Of a stretch of 44,530 bases of DNA, positions 13,947 through 22,880 are shown in pieces. Under the pieces are notes generated by a model. It was not told the DNA's origin. It made no database searches and saw only the letters and a program-made list of their open reading frames with translations. The number at the start of each line of letters is the position of its first letter. The first letter of the stretch is position 1. Origin of the DNA: Limisphaerales bacterium (GTDB lineage Bacteria > Verrucomicrobiota > Verrucomicrobiia > Limisphaerales > UBA11358). The DNA lies in assembly GCA_025362675.1 (NCBI GenBank), contig JANYFN010000305.1, forward strand, positions 1-44,530, read 5' to 3'. The translations under genes and the position numbers were made by a program.

Positions 13947-14552
13947 TTATTCTTTTTCTTTCGGAACTTTTGCTTCTTCGGGTTGATCTTCGTCGTCCGT
14001 TTCCACTTCCGGCACGCTGCCGGTCGCGTCGATCGAGCCAAGCGCACCGAGTCGGCGGGACTTAAGTGCCCCGTCTTTTTCCAACTGCGCCTGTGCCTCA
14101 ACCGTAAAACGCGTCCACGGAATCGCTTCTAGGCGCGCCTTAGGAATTTGTTTGGCAGTTAATTCGCAAACGCCATACGTTTTCCGCTCAATGCGTTTCA
14201 GCGCTTCTTCGATTTCAAAAACGGCGTCCTGGTCGGACGATAAAAGGCTCAAGGCAAAATCACGGTCAAAATTATCGGTGCCCGAATCTGCCATGTGCAG
14301 GCTGTAACCGGCGAGCTCCTGTGCGGATTCCTTGGCCAGTCCATTCATCTGCTTGACGAGTTGCTCCCGTAAATCTAAAAGATTCTGACAAAAACCATGC
14401 CACTCGGGCTTGACTTTTTTGAGGTCAAAACTGCTTCCTGATCTGCCAAGTTTAGTTGCTGGCCGACCAAGGATGGCAGCCGCCGTGGCGACGGATTGAT
14501 TTTTGCCACGCGGCGCTAATTTTTTATTCACAGCTTTGTTTTTCGCACTCAC
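13947..14552 (-). CDS. DksA/TraR-family protein with degenerate zinc finger
   Basis: 201 residues. A Lys/Ala-rich N-terminal extension precedes the coiled-coil region (about 50-125, including DSGTDNFDRDFALSLLSSDQ) and the globular end YGVCELTAKQIPKARLEAIP. Canonical DksA has four zinc cysteines; here only C129 remains, with Thr at 132, Thr at 150 and Ala at 153 (CELT...TVEA). Zinc-independent DksA2-type paralogues are known to substitute for DksA under zinc limitation in some bacteria. The C-terminal 40 residues are acidic. It heads the operon with rpmG and rpsR. DksA modulates RNA polymerase with ppGpp; that this copy still does so is inference. Confidence 0.85.
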   Translation of the reverse strand: MSAKNKAVNKKLAPRGKNQSVATAAAILGRPATKLGRSGSSFDLKKVKPEWHGFCQNLLDLREQLVKQMNGLAKESAQELAGYSLHMADSGTDNFDRDFALSLLSSDQDAVFEIEEALKRIERKTYGVCELTAKQIPKARLEAIPWTRFTVEAQAQLEKDGALKSRRLGALGSIDATGSVPEVETDDEDQPEEAKVPKEKE

Positions 14553-14570
14553 AATTAAAATCGGTTGAGG

Positions 14571-14586
14571 CCGGAATTCGTTCCGG
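14571..14586. terminator. CCGGAA-TTCG-TTCCGG hairpin upstream of the dksA-like gene
   Basis: Perfect 6-bp stem with a UUCG-type tetraloop (plus strand), 98 bp after the stop of the large oxidoreductase and 18 bp before the dksA-like start. The minus strand continues CCTCAACCGATTTTAATT. It could terminate the upstream operon or be a 5' leader structure of the dksA-like mRNA. Confidence 0.45.
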
Positions 14587-14683
14587 TCATTGATTCAAAG
14601 GGGCAGGAATCTAACAAAGCGTGACAAATAATCCACAAAAATCTTCCAATTTTTACGTTGGCTGGTCATTGGCCCAGATATCC

Positions 14684-17437
14684 TCAAAGCCGATTGGCGC
14701 GCAAACGGAAGAAAGCGCCAGTGTTTGTCGCCACTGGCAGCACAGCGCGCAAGGTATTCCATTGATTTGTGCCTTGATCCACCGTGCTCGCGAGTTGCAC
14801 ATAATTCGTCCCCGCGAACCAGTTTCTCAAATCCGGCGACCACTCGCCAATCAAAGTAACATCCGTAGCAGTTTTCGACTGCAGAAAACTGATCTGAAAA
14901 AAATCGTTGGTAACCGACGGCAAAAATGGATTCGCGTCCGCTGATTTGGGCGAATGCCCCAAACCGTATTCCAAAAGATTTGGCAGACCATCGTGATCTG
15001 CATCCGCTCCGTCGCCACTGACGAGCGTATTCGTTAGCTCAGACGAGTTAAAGTTTTGGCGCAGCCAGTTATTGATTGGTCGGTCATTTATAAAGGCAGA
15101 AGCACTGTTTAGGTTGGTCAGCCCGTAGTTGGCCGATGACGTCAACGTGACGGTTACGGTGACTTGATTCGTCGCAAGATTATTTCCCAGCGGTGAGATA
15201 ATCATATTCGTCGCCAAAGTTCCCGCCTGAATGGTGATACTGCCGGGCAATGCGGCGTAGTCCGTGCCAGGTGTCGCGGTGCCACTGACAGAATAGTTCA
15301 CCGTCAGCGGTGCAGTGAGAACACCATTGGGGCAAATGATGGTGAAGCGTGCCTTGTTGGTGCCGAATTCTCCGCCAATCGCGTCACTGGCAACAATCTG
15401 CACGAAGGGCAAGCTCGTCAACGGATTTGGCGCGATGTTGCCGAGCGGCATCCAGCGCACAGCGTTCGCAATGACATAGCCAGTCGTGCCTGCATTGCTG
15501 ATGGTCACACTGCTACTGGTGCCGATGTTGAAATAATTGCTGGAGGCGACCTTCACCCAGTTGGTGCAGTTGATTTGCTGATTGATGAAAACAACATTTG
15601 TGGCTGAATCACTCGCGACGCGCACCGGCGCGTTATTCGCACGATTGGGATCATAGACCCACCAGACATATACATCATAATAACCATTCGTAGTGATCGT
15701 CGGGTTGAAGCGCACGAATTTCGTTCCCTTGCCCGCGTTGCCATCATGCCAGTAAGGGCCATTCGGCAACGGCCAGCCACCGCTGTTTGCGCCGGTCGTC
15801 CACGCGCCGCCGACGGTGACTCCGGGGGTGGTGCTAACCGTCATGACGATGCCATTAGTGTCCACGCTTTGAACGCTGCCCCACTTCAGGATTTGTCCAT
15901 CCGCCAGCAATTGTGCCGCGAGCTTTTGATAATTCACCGATTGCACCGGCACGCTATCATCGATCGCGAACGCGGCCGCTGTGCCCGCACTTTGGCTGGT
16001 CATCATGAACACGGGTTCCATGCGCACAGAGGCGAAACCGACGTGGCTGGCTGACAGCGCAAAGGTGCAAAACAAATTCCGGCACTGACCGACTTTAGGA
16101 ACAATTGACCGATAGCTCACCGGATAAGGATACGGCACGGAAGTGCCGATGCTGCCCTCCCAGATCGCAACGCCATTCATAGCCAGATGCGCCGACGGAT
16201 GACAGTCGAGCGGGTAACTGGCGAGCGAAATCGAATCCGGCGCGGCACGCAAGCTCTGCGCGTCCTGCTGTTGCAACACATAATCGCTGACCATCCGCCG
16301 GGCTTCGCGGATATACATCGTGTAAGGCCAGCCACCATTGTCTTGGAATTCATCTTTCGCGTAGCCCCACGACTGCATGTTCGTCCGCACATTGATGGGA
16401 ACGTTAGTGCTGGTCCCGAGATAATAAAGCAGGCCGCTGATGTAATCCTTGTGCTGCTGGTAAATCAGTTGACGCCCCGCGTAGGTATTCGTCGGGTAAG
16501 TGTAATTGTAGCCAATAAAATCAGTGGAAACGTCCGCATAGGCGTTGATGTCGGTCTTGCCGTTGGGAATGATGGTTTGCACATCAATCAACCGGTTCAG
16601 CGGCACTGAGCCATTCGTCGCGACGTAGGCATTGATATAGCGATGCAGCAACTCGTAAGTCGCCTCGGAATAATTCGTGGGCGCGGTGATGGCGATTTGG
16701 TTCGTCAAATTCTGTGTCAGGCAAAGGCGAAAATTGTAAGTCTGCATCCGCTGATCCCCCGCGCCGGTGGTGCCGGGAGCGTTCGTCTGCAACAACGGCA
16801 ACAAACCGCTCGCGGGATTTCCCGGAATCACATAGGGGTCGCAGCGGTAAAAAACGCTGTTCACAAAAACACCCGCTAGCGATTCGCCATAAGTGCTGGA
16901 ACTTTCCCGCCCCCAGGTAAAACTGACGCCGGATTGCGCCATCAAATCGCCTTCGTAGGTGGCGTCAATGAATTGCTTCGCGCGGAAAACCGAGCCGTCA
17001 TTCATCGTGACTTGGGTGATGATCAAATTAGACATCGTGACTGAAGTGAGTTGCAAGTTCGTATAAACCGGCACGCCCACTTCGCTCAACATCTGTAAAA
17101 ATGTCTGTTCCGCGACGTGTGGCTCAAAATAATAAACTGGATTCGTCGAGCCATAAGCAGCTCCGACCCGCGAATAAAATTCGGCGGCGAGTCCGCCGAT
17201 AGAAGCCACGTTCCCTTTGTCGGTCACGCCGAGACCGCTCGCGGTCATGCCACCGACGTGATTGTTCACACAGATCAGCACCACGTTTTTTCCGAGCCGC
17301 GCTGCTGCGACCGCTGCGGTCACGCCACCGGAAGTGCCACCATACACGCAAACGTCGGTATCCACTGACACTGGCGCGGCAGCAGCAAAATGAACCACGC
17401 ACGTCAGCAGGTAAAAAAGTTGGGGAAAATATTTCAC
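14684..17437 (-). CDS. exported FAD-dependent oxidoreductase with golvesin and Calx-beta modules
   Basis: 917 residues. Signal peptide at about 1-20, then an FAD-binding oxidoreductase domain (YGGTSGGVTAAVAAARLGKN; GGMTASGLGVTD) to about residue 540. A golvesin/xanthan-lyase C-terminal-like beta-sandwich follows at about 560-670 (VFINQQINCTNWVKVASS; NAVRWMP), then a Calx-beta-like repeat (about 690-790, SGTATPGTDYAALPGSITI), a DADHDGLPNLLEYGLG calcium-type motif and the C-terminal module ending GAFFRLRANRL. It is the last gene of the five-gene minus operon, 6 bp after another FAD oxidoreductase. The substrate is unknown; an exported sugar- or polysaccharide-oxidising enzyme is the likeliest reading. 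Confidence 0.85.
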   Translation of the reverse strand: MKYFPQLFYLLTCVVHFAAAAPVSVDTDVCVYGGTSGGVTAAVAAARLGKNVVLICVNNHVGGMTASGLGVTDKGNVASIGGLAAEFYSRVGAAYGSTNPVYYFEPHVAEQTFLQMLSEVGVPVYTNLQLTSVTMSNLIITQVTMNDGSVFRAKQFIDATYEGDLMAQSGVSFTWGRESSSTYGESLAGVFVNSVFYRCDPYVIPGNPASGLLPLLQTNAPGTTGAGDQRMQTYNFRLCLTQNLTNQIAITAPTNYSEATYELLHRYINAYVATNGSVPLNRLIDVQTIIPNGKTDINAYADVSTDFIGYNYTYPTNTYAGRQLIYQQHKDYISGLLYYLGTSTNVPINVRTNMQSWGYAKDEFQDNGGWPYTMYIREARRMVSDYVLQQQDAQSLRAAPDSISLASYPLDCHPSAHLAMNGVAIWEGSIGTSVPYPYPVSYRSIVPKVGQCRNLFCTFALSASHVGFASVRMEPVFMMTSQSAGTAAAFAIDDSVPVQSVNYQKLAAQLLADGQILKWGSVQSVDTNGIVMTVSTTPGVTVGGAWTTGANSGGWPLPNGPYWHDGNAGKGTKFVRFNPTITTNGYYDVYVWWVYDPNRANNAPVRVASDSATNVVFINQQINCTNWVKVASSNYFNIGTSSSVTISNAGTTGYVIANAVRWMPLGNIAPNPLTSLPFVQIVASDAIGGEFGTNKARFTIICPNGVLTAPLTVNYSVSGTATPGTDYAALPGSITIQAGTLATNMIISPLGNNLATNQVTVTVTLTSSANYGLTNLNSASAFINDRPINNWLRQNFNSSELTNTLVSGDGADADHDGLPNLLEYGLGHSPKSADANPFLPSVTNDFFQISFLQSKTATDVTLIGEWSPDLRNWFAGTNYVQLASTVDQGTNQWNTLRAVLPVATNTGAFFRLRANRL

Positions 17438-17443
17438 AGAGAA

Positions 17444-19171
17444 TTATTTCATCGCTAAATCTTTAGGCCATTCCAGCCGCACGCCATCGTTGCGGAGCAG
17501 TTTTTGGAAGTCAGCGAGAACATCAGATTTCTTCAAAACTTCACGTGGCATTTTTTTGTGCGCGACGCAAAACGCCGCGAGTGTTCCGGCGGCTTCACCA
17601 ACATTCCATTCCACCGGATGCAGGCGATAACAACCATTCGTGAGATGCGTGACCCCGAGATTCTTGCTAGCAGCCAAAAGATTTTCCACACGACGCGGGA
17701 TAAGTGCCCCAAGCGGAATTTGAAACGGCAGTGTGCCGCCGAAGTTCGCGTGATCGCCGCGTGTCGTGATGTGCAGATCCATCGCGTAATGACCAATGCC
17801 GACGGAATCCGCAAACTGAACCGCGCGAACCTGTTCTTTTTTTAAACCCGTTTCCGCCATGCGCGCCGCTGTGGTGACGTGTTGTTCCAAAACGGTGAAA
17901 TCAGCTTTGAGGCGACGGCCTTCGCGGATGTAAGGATACTTCGCCAATCCGTCCGCAGTCCCCACCATATCGGGGCGCAAGCGCAAACCTTTCCAACCGG
18001 TCCCGCCATCCGGTCGCGGCGCCTCGGTCTGCAGCCAATAAAACAGGGAAAGACTCATCTGTTTCGCAGCGGCAATATGTTTCCTCGCCTCGGCGTCGCT
18101 GACATCACAAATCCGGCCGAAAGAATAATCATTCTGCGGCCAGTTCACGATGGTCATGTCTCCGCGATAAAAACCTGGCTGAAAATTATCGCGGTCGGCG
18201 ATGCGGCGATACGTAAAAAAGCCTGTGCGCGCCTCGGGATCGAAACCGATTTTCTTGGACGCACTCTCGTCAAAATTCAGAACGTGATAATTTTTCTGAG
18301 CGCTCGTGCTGAAAGTGAAATTGCGCCAATAATCATAATCGCGTGGCTTGTCCAGCGTATGATCTTCGCCCGGTAGATAATCCATGACGAAACACATCGT
18401 GAAGCCCTGCAAATTATCCGGCTCGGCCACGGCTTTGGCGTGCGACTCACCAGTCTCAGACTTGGCCTCTGCGCCAACCGCGTATTCCGTTTTCGTGAGC
18501 GGCAACAGGTCTCCCTGCTCGGTCGCATCACAAAAAAACGGGGCCCGCAAAATGGTTTCGTGACCAGAATCTAGATCCAAAATGGCGACAGCTTCCACGC
18601 GGTCGCCGGTGGTCGCGGCGGAAATCGCCTTGTGCCGCAAGCGGATTTTGATTTGTCCGTTGCCCAGAAACGGCGCGAGCATTTCATAGAGCGATGCCAG
18701 CGCCACGCGCGGTTCGCCACCGATCGCGGAGACCCAGCAATTGCCGGGATTGAATAATTTTTTTGCCCGCGCGGCGTCGGTCAGTGGATAATTTCGCCGG
18801 TAAAAATCACGGATGCCGGTGCGGAATTTTTGATAGCTCGCCGTAGCTCCAATCGTTTCGATCCACCTATTTTCATCTGGCGGCACGGCCTGCTGCGTCA
18901 CCTGCCCACCGATCCAATCGGTTTCCTCCGTCAGGATGACATTGAGACCATTCCGCGCGGCCGCCAGCGCTGAAGCGATGCCGCCCAAACCACCACCAAG
19001 GATGACGAGGTCGGTGGAGATTTCCGTCGCGCGTTTCTTTACGTGAGCGACGCTCCCTTGCGGCGTAGCGCAACCCGTGAGCACTGCGGGCGACGCGAGC
19101 ACTAGTGGTGCCGCCAGCCCGATACTTTTCAGGAAGTTGCGCCGGTCAAATTGGGCGTGGATATTTTTCAT
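17444..19171 (-). CDS. Tat-exported lipoprotein FAD-dependent oxidoreductase
   Basis: 575 residues. The twin-arginine motif DRRNFLKSIG at 9-18 is followed by a hydrophobic stretch and lipobox LTGC, so it is probably folded with FAD before export and then lipid-anchored. The dinucleotide-binding motif VILGGGLGGIASALAAARNG lies at about 55-75, with GGQVTQQAVPPDEN after it. It belongs to the same broad FAD_oxidored family as the next gene. It abuts the DUF5009 gene with no gap. It probably oxidises an exported substrate handled by this operon, such as a sugar or polyol; this is inference. Confidence 0.87.
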   Translation of the reverse strand: MKNIHAQFDRRNFLKSIGLAAPLVLASPAVLTGCATPQGSVAHVKKRATEISTDLVILGGGLGGIASALAAARNGLNVILTEETDWIGGQVTQQAVPPDENRWIETIGATASYQKFRTGIRDFYRRNYPLTDAARAKKLFNPGNCWVSAIGGEPRVALASLYEMLAPFLGNGQIKIRLRHKAISAATTGDRVEAVAILDLDSGHETILRAPFFCDATEQGDLLPLTKTEYAVGAEAKSETGESHAKAVAEPDNLQGFTMCFVMDYLPGEDHTLDKPRDYDYWRNFTFSTSAQKNYHVLNFDESASKKIGFDPEARTGFFTYRRIADRDNFQPGFYRGDMTIVNWPQNDYSFGRICDVSDAEARKHIAAAKQMSLSLFYWLQTEAPRPDGGTGWKGLRLRPDMVGTADGLAKYPYIREGRRLKADFTVLEQHVTTAARMAETGLKKEQVRAVQFADSVGIGHYAMDLHITTRGDHANFGGTLPFQIPLGALIPRRVENLLAASKNLGVTHLTNGCYRLHPVEWNVGEAAGTLAAFCVAHKKMPREVLKKSDVLADFQKLLRNDGVRLEWPKDLAMK

Positions 19172-20626
19172 TTAGGTTCGCCAGAAAACTTTCTTTCGGG
19201 TCAGCCAACTGACGGTGACGGCCATGAGTAACGTGATAATGGCTCCCTTCCAAAACCCGCGCCACGGCGTGGTCGCAAAGTGTGTCAGCATCACGTCCGC
19301 GCCGATGAGCGCGAGCACGGGCGTGATGAAATTATTGATGCCCGCATAAGCGATCATCGGGTTCTGGCCATTATCAATCAACAACCGCAACCGCCGCTTT
19401 TGATTCCATACATCAATCAAAATGCTGAAGGCGATGAGCATGCAAATCGCCAAACCGGACGTGACAAAATAATAGCTCAACGTCGGATGATCTTTCTTGA
19501 TGCCACCCTCCCACGGTTCAAAGACCAGACCGATAACGAGCCAGTAAGTTCCCCACTGAAACAGTTTTTTGAAAAGTTTTTCCGTTTCGTTAAGCGGATG
19601 GCGCAGCAGCAACCCGGCAAGCAAACACAATCCGAAATCCAACAAAGTAGTTTCCAGCAGCCACCGCGCTTTAAGGCCCACGAGGGTGACCAGCACGAGC
19701 GCAATCATCGTCACGAAGATCATCCCATAGTGGAAGAGCGACCAGTTTTTTACAGTGGACATTTTTTCCGGCGCTGTGTCGCGGCGAGTCCAACGCAGAA
19801 TTAAATCTCCGGCGATAGTGCCGGGGATGACAATGGAAAGGTATTGCATGTAGTAGAGCCGGAAAATCCACGAAGTCCACGGGCTATGCTCGGTGGCGCT
19901 CCACAGATCATGCACCCAGCCATCCGTGGGCACGGGTAGGTTTGACAGGCGGATGGCGAAAATAATTCCCAGCACACCGAGCCGCAGCAAAAGATTTTCG
20001 CGGGTGAACATCCAAACGAGCGAACCGAACACCGCCATATTCGTCAGCACAATGATGATGATGTCGCTGCGCGTGATATTGAAACCGGAGCCGTCGGGAT
20101 AAACGGTGAACACGCAAAAAAGAATCGCCGCGAGCCAACCCACGCTACGCGTGGAAATTTTAAGCGCGCGCGGCCAGGCTTCCGGCAAGCGGGTCAGGAT
20201 CGGAAATAAAATAAAAAAGCCCAGCAGTGCCAGCCACCACGTCGCCATCGTGGGATGATGATTCATCGTGTAGGGGCGAATGAGCTGCACGAACAACGCG
20301 AAGAATCCAAGCAGAAAGCCGCGTTCGGCTACGAACAAAAATAATTTCCACGGTGAGGTTTTATTTTCCATCCGCCGCGACAAAGCGAGGGGAAACGCCG
20401 CCCCCATCGCGAACAAAAAAAATGGGAACACCAAATCCACCCACGAAATGCCGGGCAAGGTTCCGACCCATTGAAAACTCGGCGGCGGTTCCTGCGCGTG
20501 ATACATCCATGCCGGAAGCGCATTTTCATCAAATGGCATCTGCCCGGAAAGCAGCATCGCCAGAATCGCCAACCCGCGCAGGGCGTCGAGCGCGAGCGCA
20601 CGATTCTGGCCGATGGCTGGATTCAC
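19172..20626 (-). CDS. DUF5009 multi-pass membrane protein, acyltransferase-like
   Basis: 484 residues with roughly ten membrane helices. The N-terminus RALALDALRGLAILAMLLSG and GISWVDLVFPFFLFAMGAAF are typical of the DUF5009/heparan-alpha-glucosaminide N-acetyltransferase-like superfamily, which includes proteins proposed to move acyl groups across the membrane onto amino sugars. The start overlaps the preceding isomerase-like gene by 4 bp. In this operon it could acylate or deacylate a sugar intermediate, or help import it. The activity is not proven for DUF5009 as far as I know. Confidence 0.83.
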   Translation of the reverse strand: MNPAIGQNRALALDALRGLAILAMLLSGQMPFDENALPAWMYHAQEPPPSFQWVGTLPGISWVDLVFPFFLFAMGAAFPLALSRRMENKTSPWKLFLFVAERGFLLGFFALFVQLIRPYTMNHHPTMATWWLALLGFFILFPILTRLPEAWPRALKISTRSVGWLAAILFCVFTVYPDGSGFNITRSDIIIIVLTNMAVFGSLVWMFTRENLLLRLGVLGIIFAIRLSNLPVPTDGWVHDLWSATEHSPWTSWIFRLYYMQYLSIVIPGTIAGDLILRWTRRDTAPEKMSTVKNWSLFHYGMIFVTMIALVLVTLVGLKARWLLETTLLDFGLCLLAGLLLRHPLNETEKLFKKLFQWGTYWLVIGLVFEPWEGGIKKDHPTLSYYFVTSGLAICMLIAFSILIDVWNQKRRLRLLIDNGQNPMIAYAGINNFITPVLALIGADVMLTHFATTPWRGFWKGAIITLLMAVTVSWLTRKKVFWRT

Positions 20627-21480
20627 ACTTTGCCGAGGTCTTTCAATTTTTCAAACGTGCGCCGGACGGTCTCAATCGGCTTGGCGCTCGTCTCGTGTTC
20701 CACGACATACCACTCGGTGTTGCCGCGATGCTCGCAAAATTCAAAGACGCCGGGCCAATTGATCTTGTCCTCGCCAATGATGGCGTCGGGGCCGCCGCCA
20801 TTCGGCTTGATGTGAATGGTGCGAACACGGCCCGGATATTTGTTGAGGATGACGACGGGGTCTTGTCCGCCGTCGCGGCAATTGCTCGTGTCGAGTTGCA
20901 TGATGACTTCCTTTTTCGTGTTGCCGAAAAATGTATCCCAAGCGGGTTCGCCTTCGATCAATTCAAAGTCGTGCTTGTGGGCGTGGTAGCCGGTGAACAA
21001 ACCGAGCGGCGCGAGTTTATCGGCCAGATCATTGAACATTTTCGCGTGGGCGAGCCATTCAGCGCGCGTCTTGCCGGTCATGTAAGGGCAGATGATAAAT
21101 TTGTTGCCGATGATCTGATTGAACTCAATCGTGGCGTCAATTTTGTCCGGCTGCAGATCGGCGAATTGCGTATGGGTGCCGCAGGTGACGAGACCGTTGT
21201 CATCAATCATCTGGCGGACTTCCTTCGCGGAAAGTCCCCAATAGCCAGCAAATTCAACACCTTTGTAGCCAATCTGCGCGACCTGTGCGACGGTGCCGTG
21301 AAAATCCGCCTTGCACTCGTTGCGCACGGAATACAGTTCGAGGCCGACGGAAATTTTCTTTTTTCGGGAAGAAAAAGGTTTGATGTTCGCGCAACCGGCC
21401 AGGCCCAGCGATGCGCCCGCGAGACCGAGCGCGGAGAGTTGGAGGAACTGACGACGAGGAAGTGTTTTGGTTTTGTTCAT
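20623..21480 (-). CDS. Tat-exported sugar phosphate isomerase/epimerase-like TIM barrel
   Basis: 285 residues from the ATG at 21480 (MNKTKTLPRRQFLQL); the longer track start adds nothing family-like. Tat motif LPRRQFLQLSALGLAG and lipobox LAGC indicate export and lipidation. The AP-endonuclease-2/xylose-isomerase-like barrel shows GLELYSVRNE, GYKGVEFAGYWG, GYHAHKHDFE, VIMQLDTSNC and TIHIKPNGG, with Glu/His/Asp ligands for a divalent metal. It lies 14 bp after the Gfo/Idh gene. Such pairs often act in inositol or keto-sugar catabolism; exported versions are frequent in Verrucomicrobiota and Planctomycetes. Confidence 0.88.
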   Translation of the reverse strand: MNKTKTLPRRQFLQLSALGLAGASLGLAGCANIKPFSSRKKKISVGLELYSVRNECKADFHGTVAQVAQIGYKGVEFAGYWGLSAKEVRQMIDDNGLVTCGTHTQFADLQPDKIDATIEFNQIIGNKFIICPYMTGKTRAEWLAHAKMFNDLADKLAPLGLFTGYHAHKHDFELIEGEPAWDTFFGNTKKEVIMQLDTSNCRDGGQDPVVILNKYPGRVRTIHIKPNGGGPDAIIGEDKINWPGVFEFCEHRGNTEWYVVEHETSAKPIETVRRTFEKLKDLGKV

Positions 21481-21494
21481 ATTCAAATTATTTT

Positions 21495-22817
21495 TTACCC
21501 ACGGCGCATATAAGGCAAGTGCCAAGGCTTACGATATTTCACGCTGACCATTTTATCAGCCTCGTGATCGCCGACAACTTTTTCGGCAACATCGTCCCAA
21601 ACCACTTTGCGACCAGTGCGATATGCGATGTTCCCCAAGTGCGCGAGCGTGGAAATGCGGTGGCCGATCTCAAGATTCAGCGCCGGCTGCTGGCGTGATT
21701 TGCAGCAATCGAGAAAATTACGAACGTGCGCCGGGCGCGGATCGCCCGAGCCTTTCTTTTTCTGTGATGGAATATTCGCTTTCTTCGGCTCGGTCACAAT
21801 TTCATACCCAGCGTCATTGAGGATAATGTTTCCTTCCGTGCCGTGCCATTCAATGCCCCAGGCACGATTGTTCAGACCATTGTTGATCCCGGCGCGATGC
21901 TCCCAGATCACCTGACAGCTTTTGTAATCGTAAACCGTCACGAGCGAATCAGGCGTTTCGGAATCATCATCCAAAATAAATTTTCCACCCGCCGCCGTCA
22001 CCGACTTCGGATTTTCCGGCGGCAACCCCATTGAAACCATGTTGAGCAGATGCACGCCCCAATCCGTCATCAAGCCGCCGGCGTAATCCCAGAACCAACG
22101 GAAATTGAAATGAAAACGATTCGGATTGAATTCATGAAACGGCGCCGGCCCCAACCACATATCATAATCCACACCGGCGGGAACCGGTCCGTTGGCGACG
22201 TGACCGATGCTCGGAAGCCAATCGAGAAACGCCCACGCTCGCGCGAGACTGACTTTCCCTAGTTTACCGGACTTGATGATCTCCGCTGCCTCGATGATGT
22301 GCGCCGCACTGCGCCATTGCGAGCCCATCTGCACGACGCGATTGTATTTTTTCGCGGCCTCCAGCATCGCACGACCTTCATCAATCGTTTTCGCCAACGG
22401 CTTCTCGACATAGATATCTTTGCCCGCCTGCGCGGCCATCACCATCGGCAACGCGTGCCAATGATCCGGCGTGGCGATCAACACCACATCCACATCTTTG
22501 CGATCGAGAACGTGCCGGAAATCTTTGACGGTGTCCGGTTTTTTACGGTTATTGTCTGCGCAGATTTCAATGCCCTTTGCAAGCCGCGCATCGTCAATAT
22601 CCGCGATCACCGCGCACTCAATTTCAGGATTGCCGAAAAAACATTTCAGGTCGCCCTGCCCCATGCCGCCGCAGCCAATGAGACCGAGGCGGATTTTGTC
22701 ATTTGCTCCCGGCTCGCCTGCGCGGGCGACCCGGATGAACGGCGATTGAAACGTGCCCGCGGCAATCGCGGCCAGTGCCGATTGACCGATGAATTTTCTA
22801 CGAGTGATTTCAGACAT
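21495..22817 (-). CDS. Tat-exported Gfo/Idh/MocA-family dehydrogenase
   Basis: 440 residues. Tat motif TRRKFIGQSALAAIAAG, then the Rossmann motif LGLIGCGGMGQGDLK and the family hallmark VEKPLAKTIDEG near residue 140. The C-terminal domain has WFWDYAGGLMTDWGVHLLNM, the usual substrate-side signature. These enzymes oxidise or reduce sugars and cyclitols with NAD(P), and exported ones are thought to keep a tightly bound cofactor. It is the first gene of the five-gene operon that continues through the isomerase, DUF5009 and two FAD oxidoreductases. Confidence 0.92.
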   Translation of the reverse strand: MSEITRRKFIGQSALAAIAAGTFQSPFIRVARAGEPGANDKIRLGLIGCGGMGQGDLKCFFGNPEIECAVIADIDDARLAKGIEICADNNRKKPDTVKDFRHVLDRKDVDVVLIATPDHWHALPMVMAAQAGKDIYVEKPLAKTIDEGRAMLEAAKKYNRVVQMGSQWRSAAHIIEAAEIIKSGKLGKVSLARAWAFLDWLPSIGHVANGPVPAGVDYDMWLGPAPFHEFNPNRFHFNFRWFWDYAGGLMTDWGVHLLNMVSMGLPPENPKSVTAAGGKFILDDDSETPDSLVTVYDYKSCQVIWEHRAGINNGLNNRAWGIEWHGTEGNIILNDAGYEIVTEPKKANIPSQKKKGSGDPRPAHVRNFLDCCKSRQQPALNLEIGHRISTLAHLGNIAYRTGRKVVWDDVAEKVVGDHEADKMVSVKYRKPWHLPYMRRG

Positions 22818-22880
22818 TTTAAAAATGTTCCCACCGCCAGAAACAGGCCGACGGCGGGATGCGTTCGTTGTTAGCTCAAT

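Noticed and set aside
13791-14132. Plus-strand ORF across rpmG and the dksA-like gene
   Set aside because: It is antisense to two genes with clear family matches and has no domain of its own.
14553-14683. Second Zur box upstream of the dksA-rpmG-rpsR operon
   Set aside because: I looked for a TGCAAA/TTTGCA dyad and found none, so direct Zur control of that operon is not supported by sequence.
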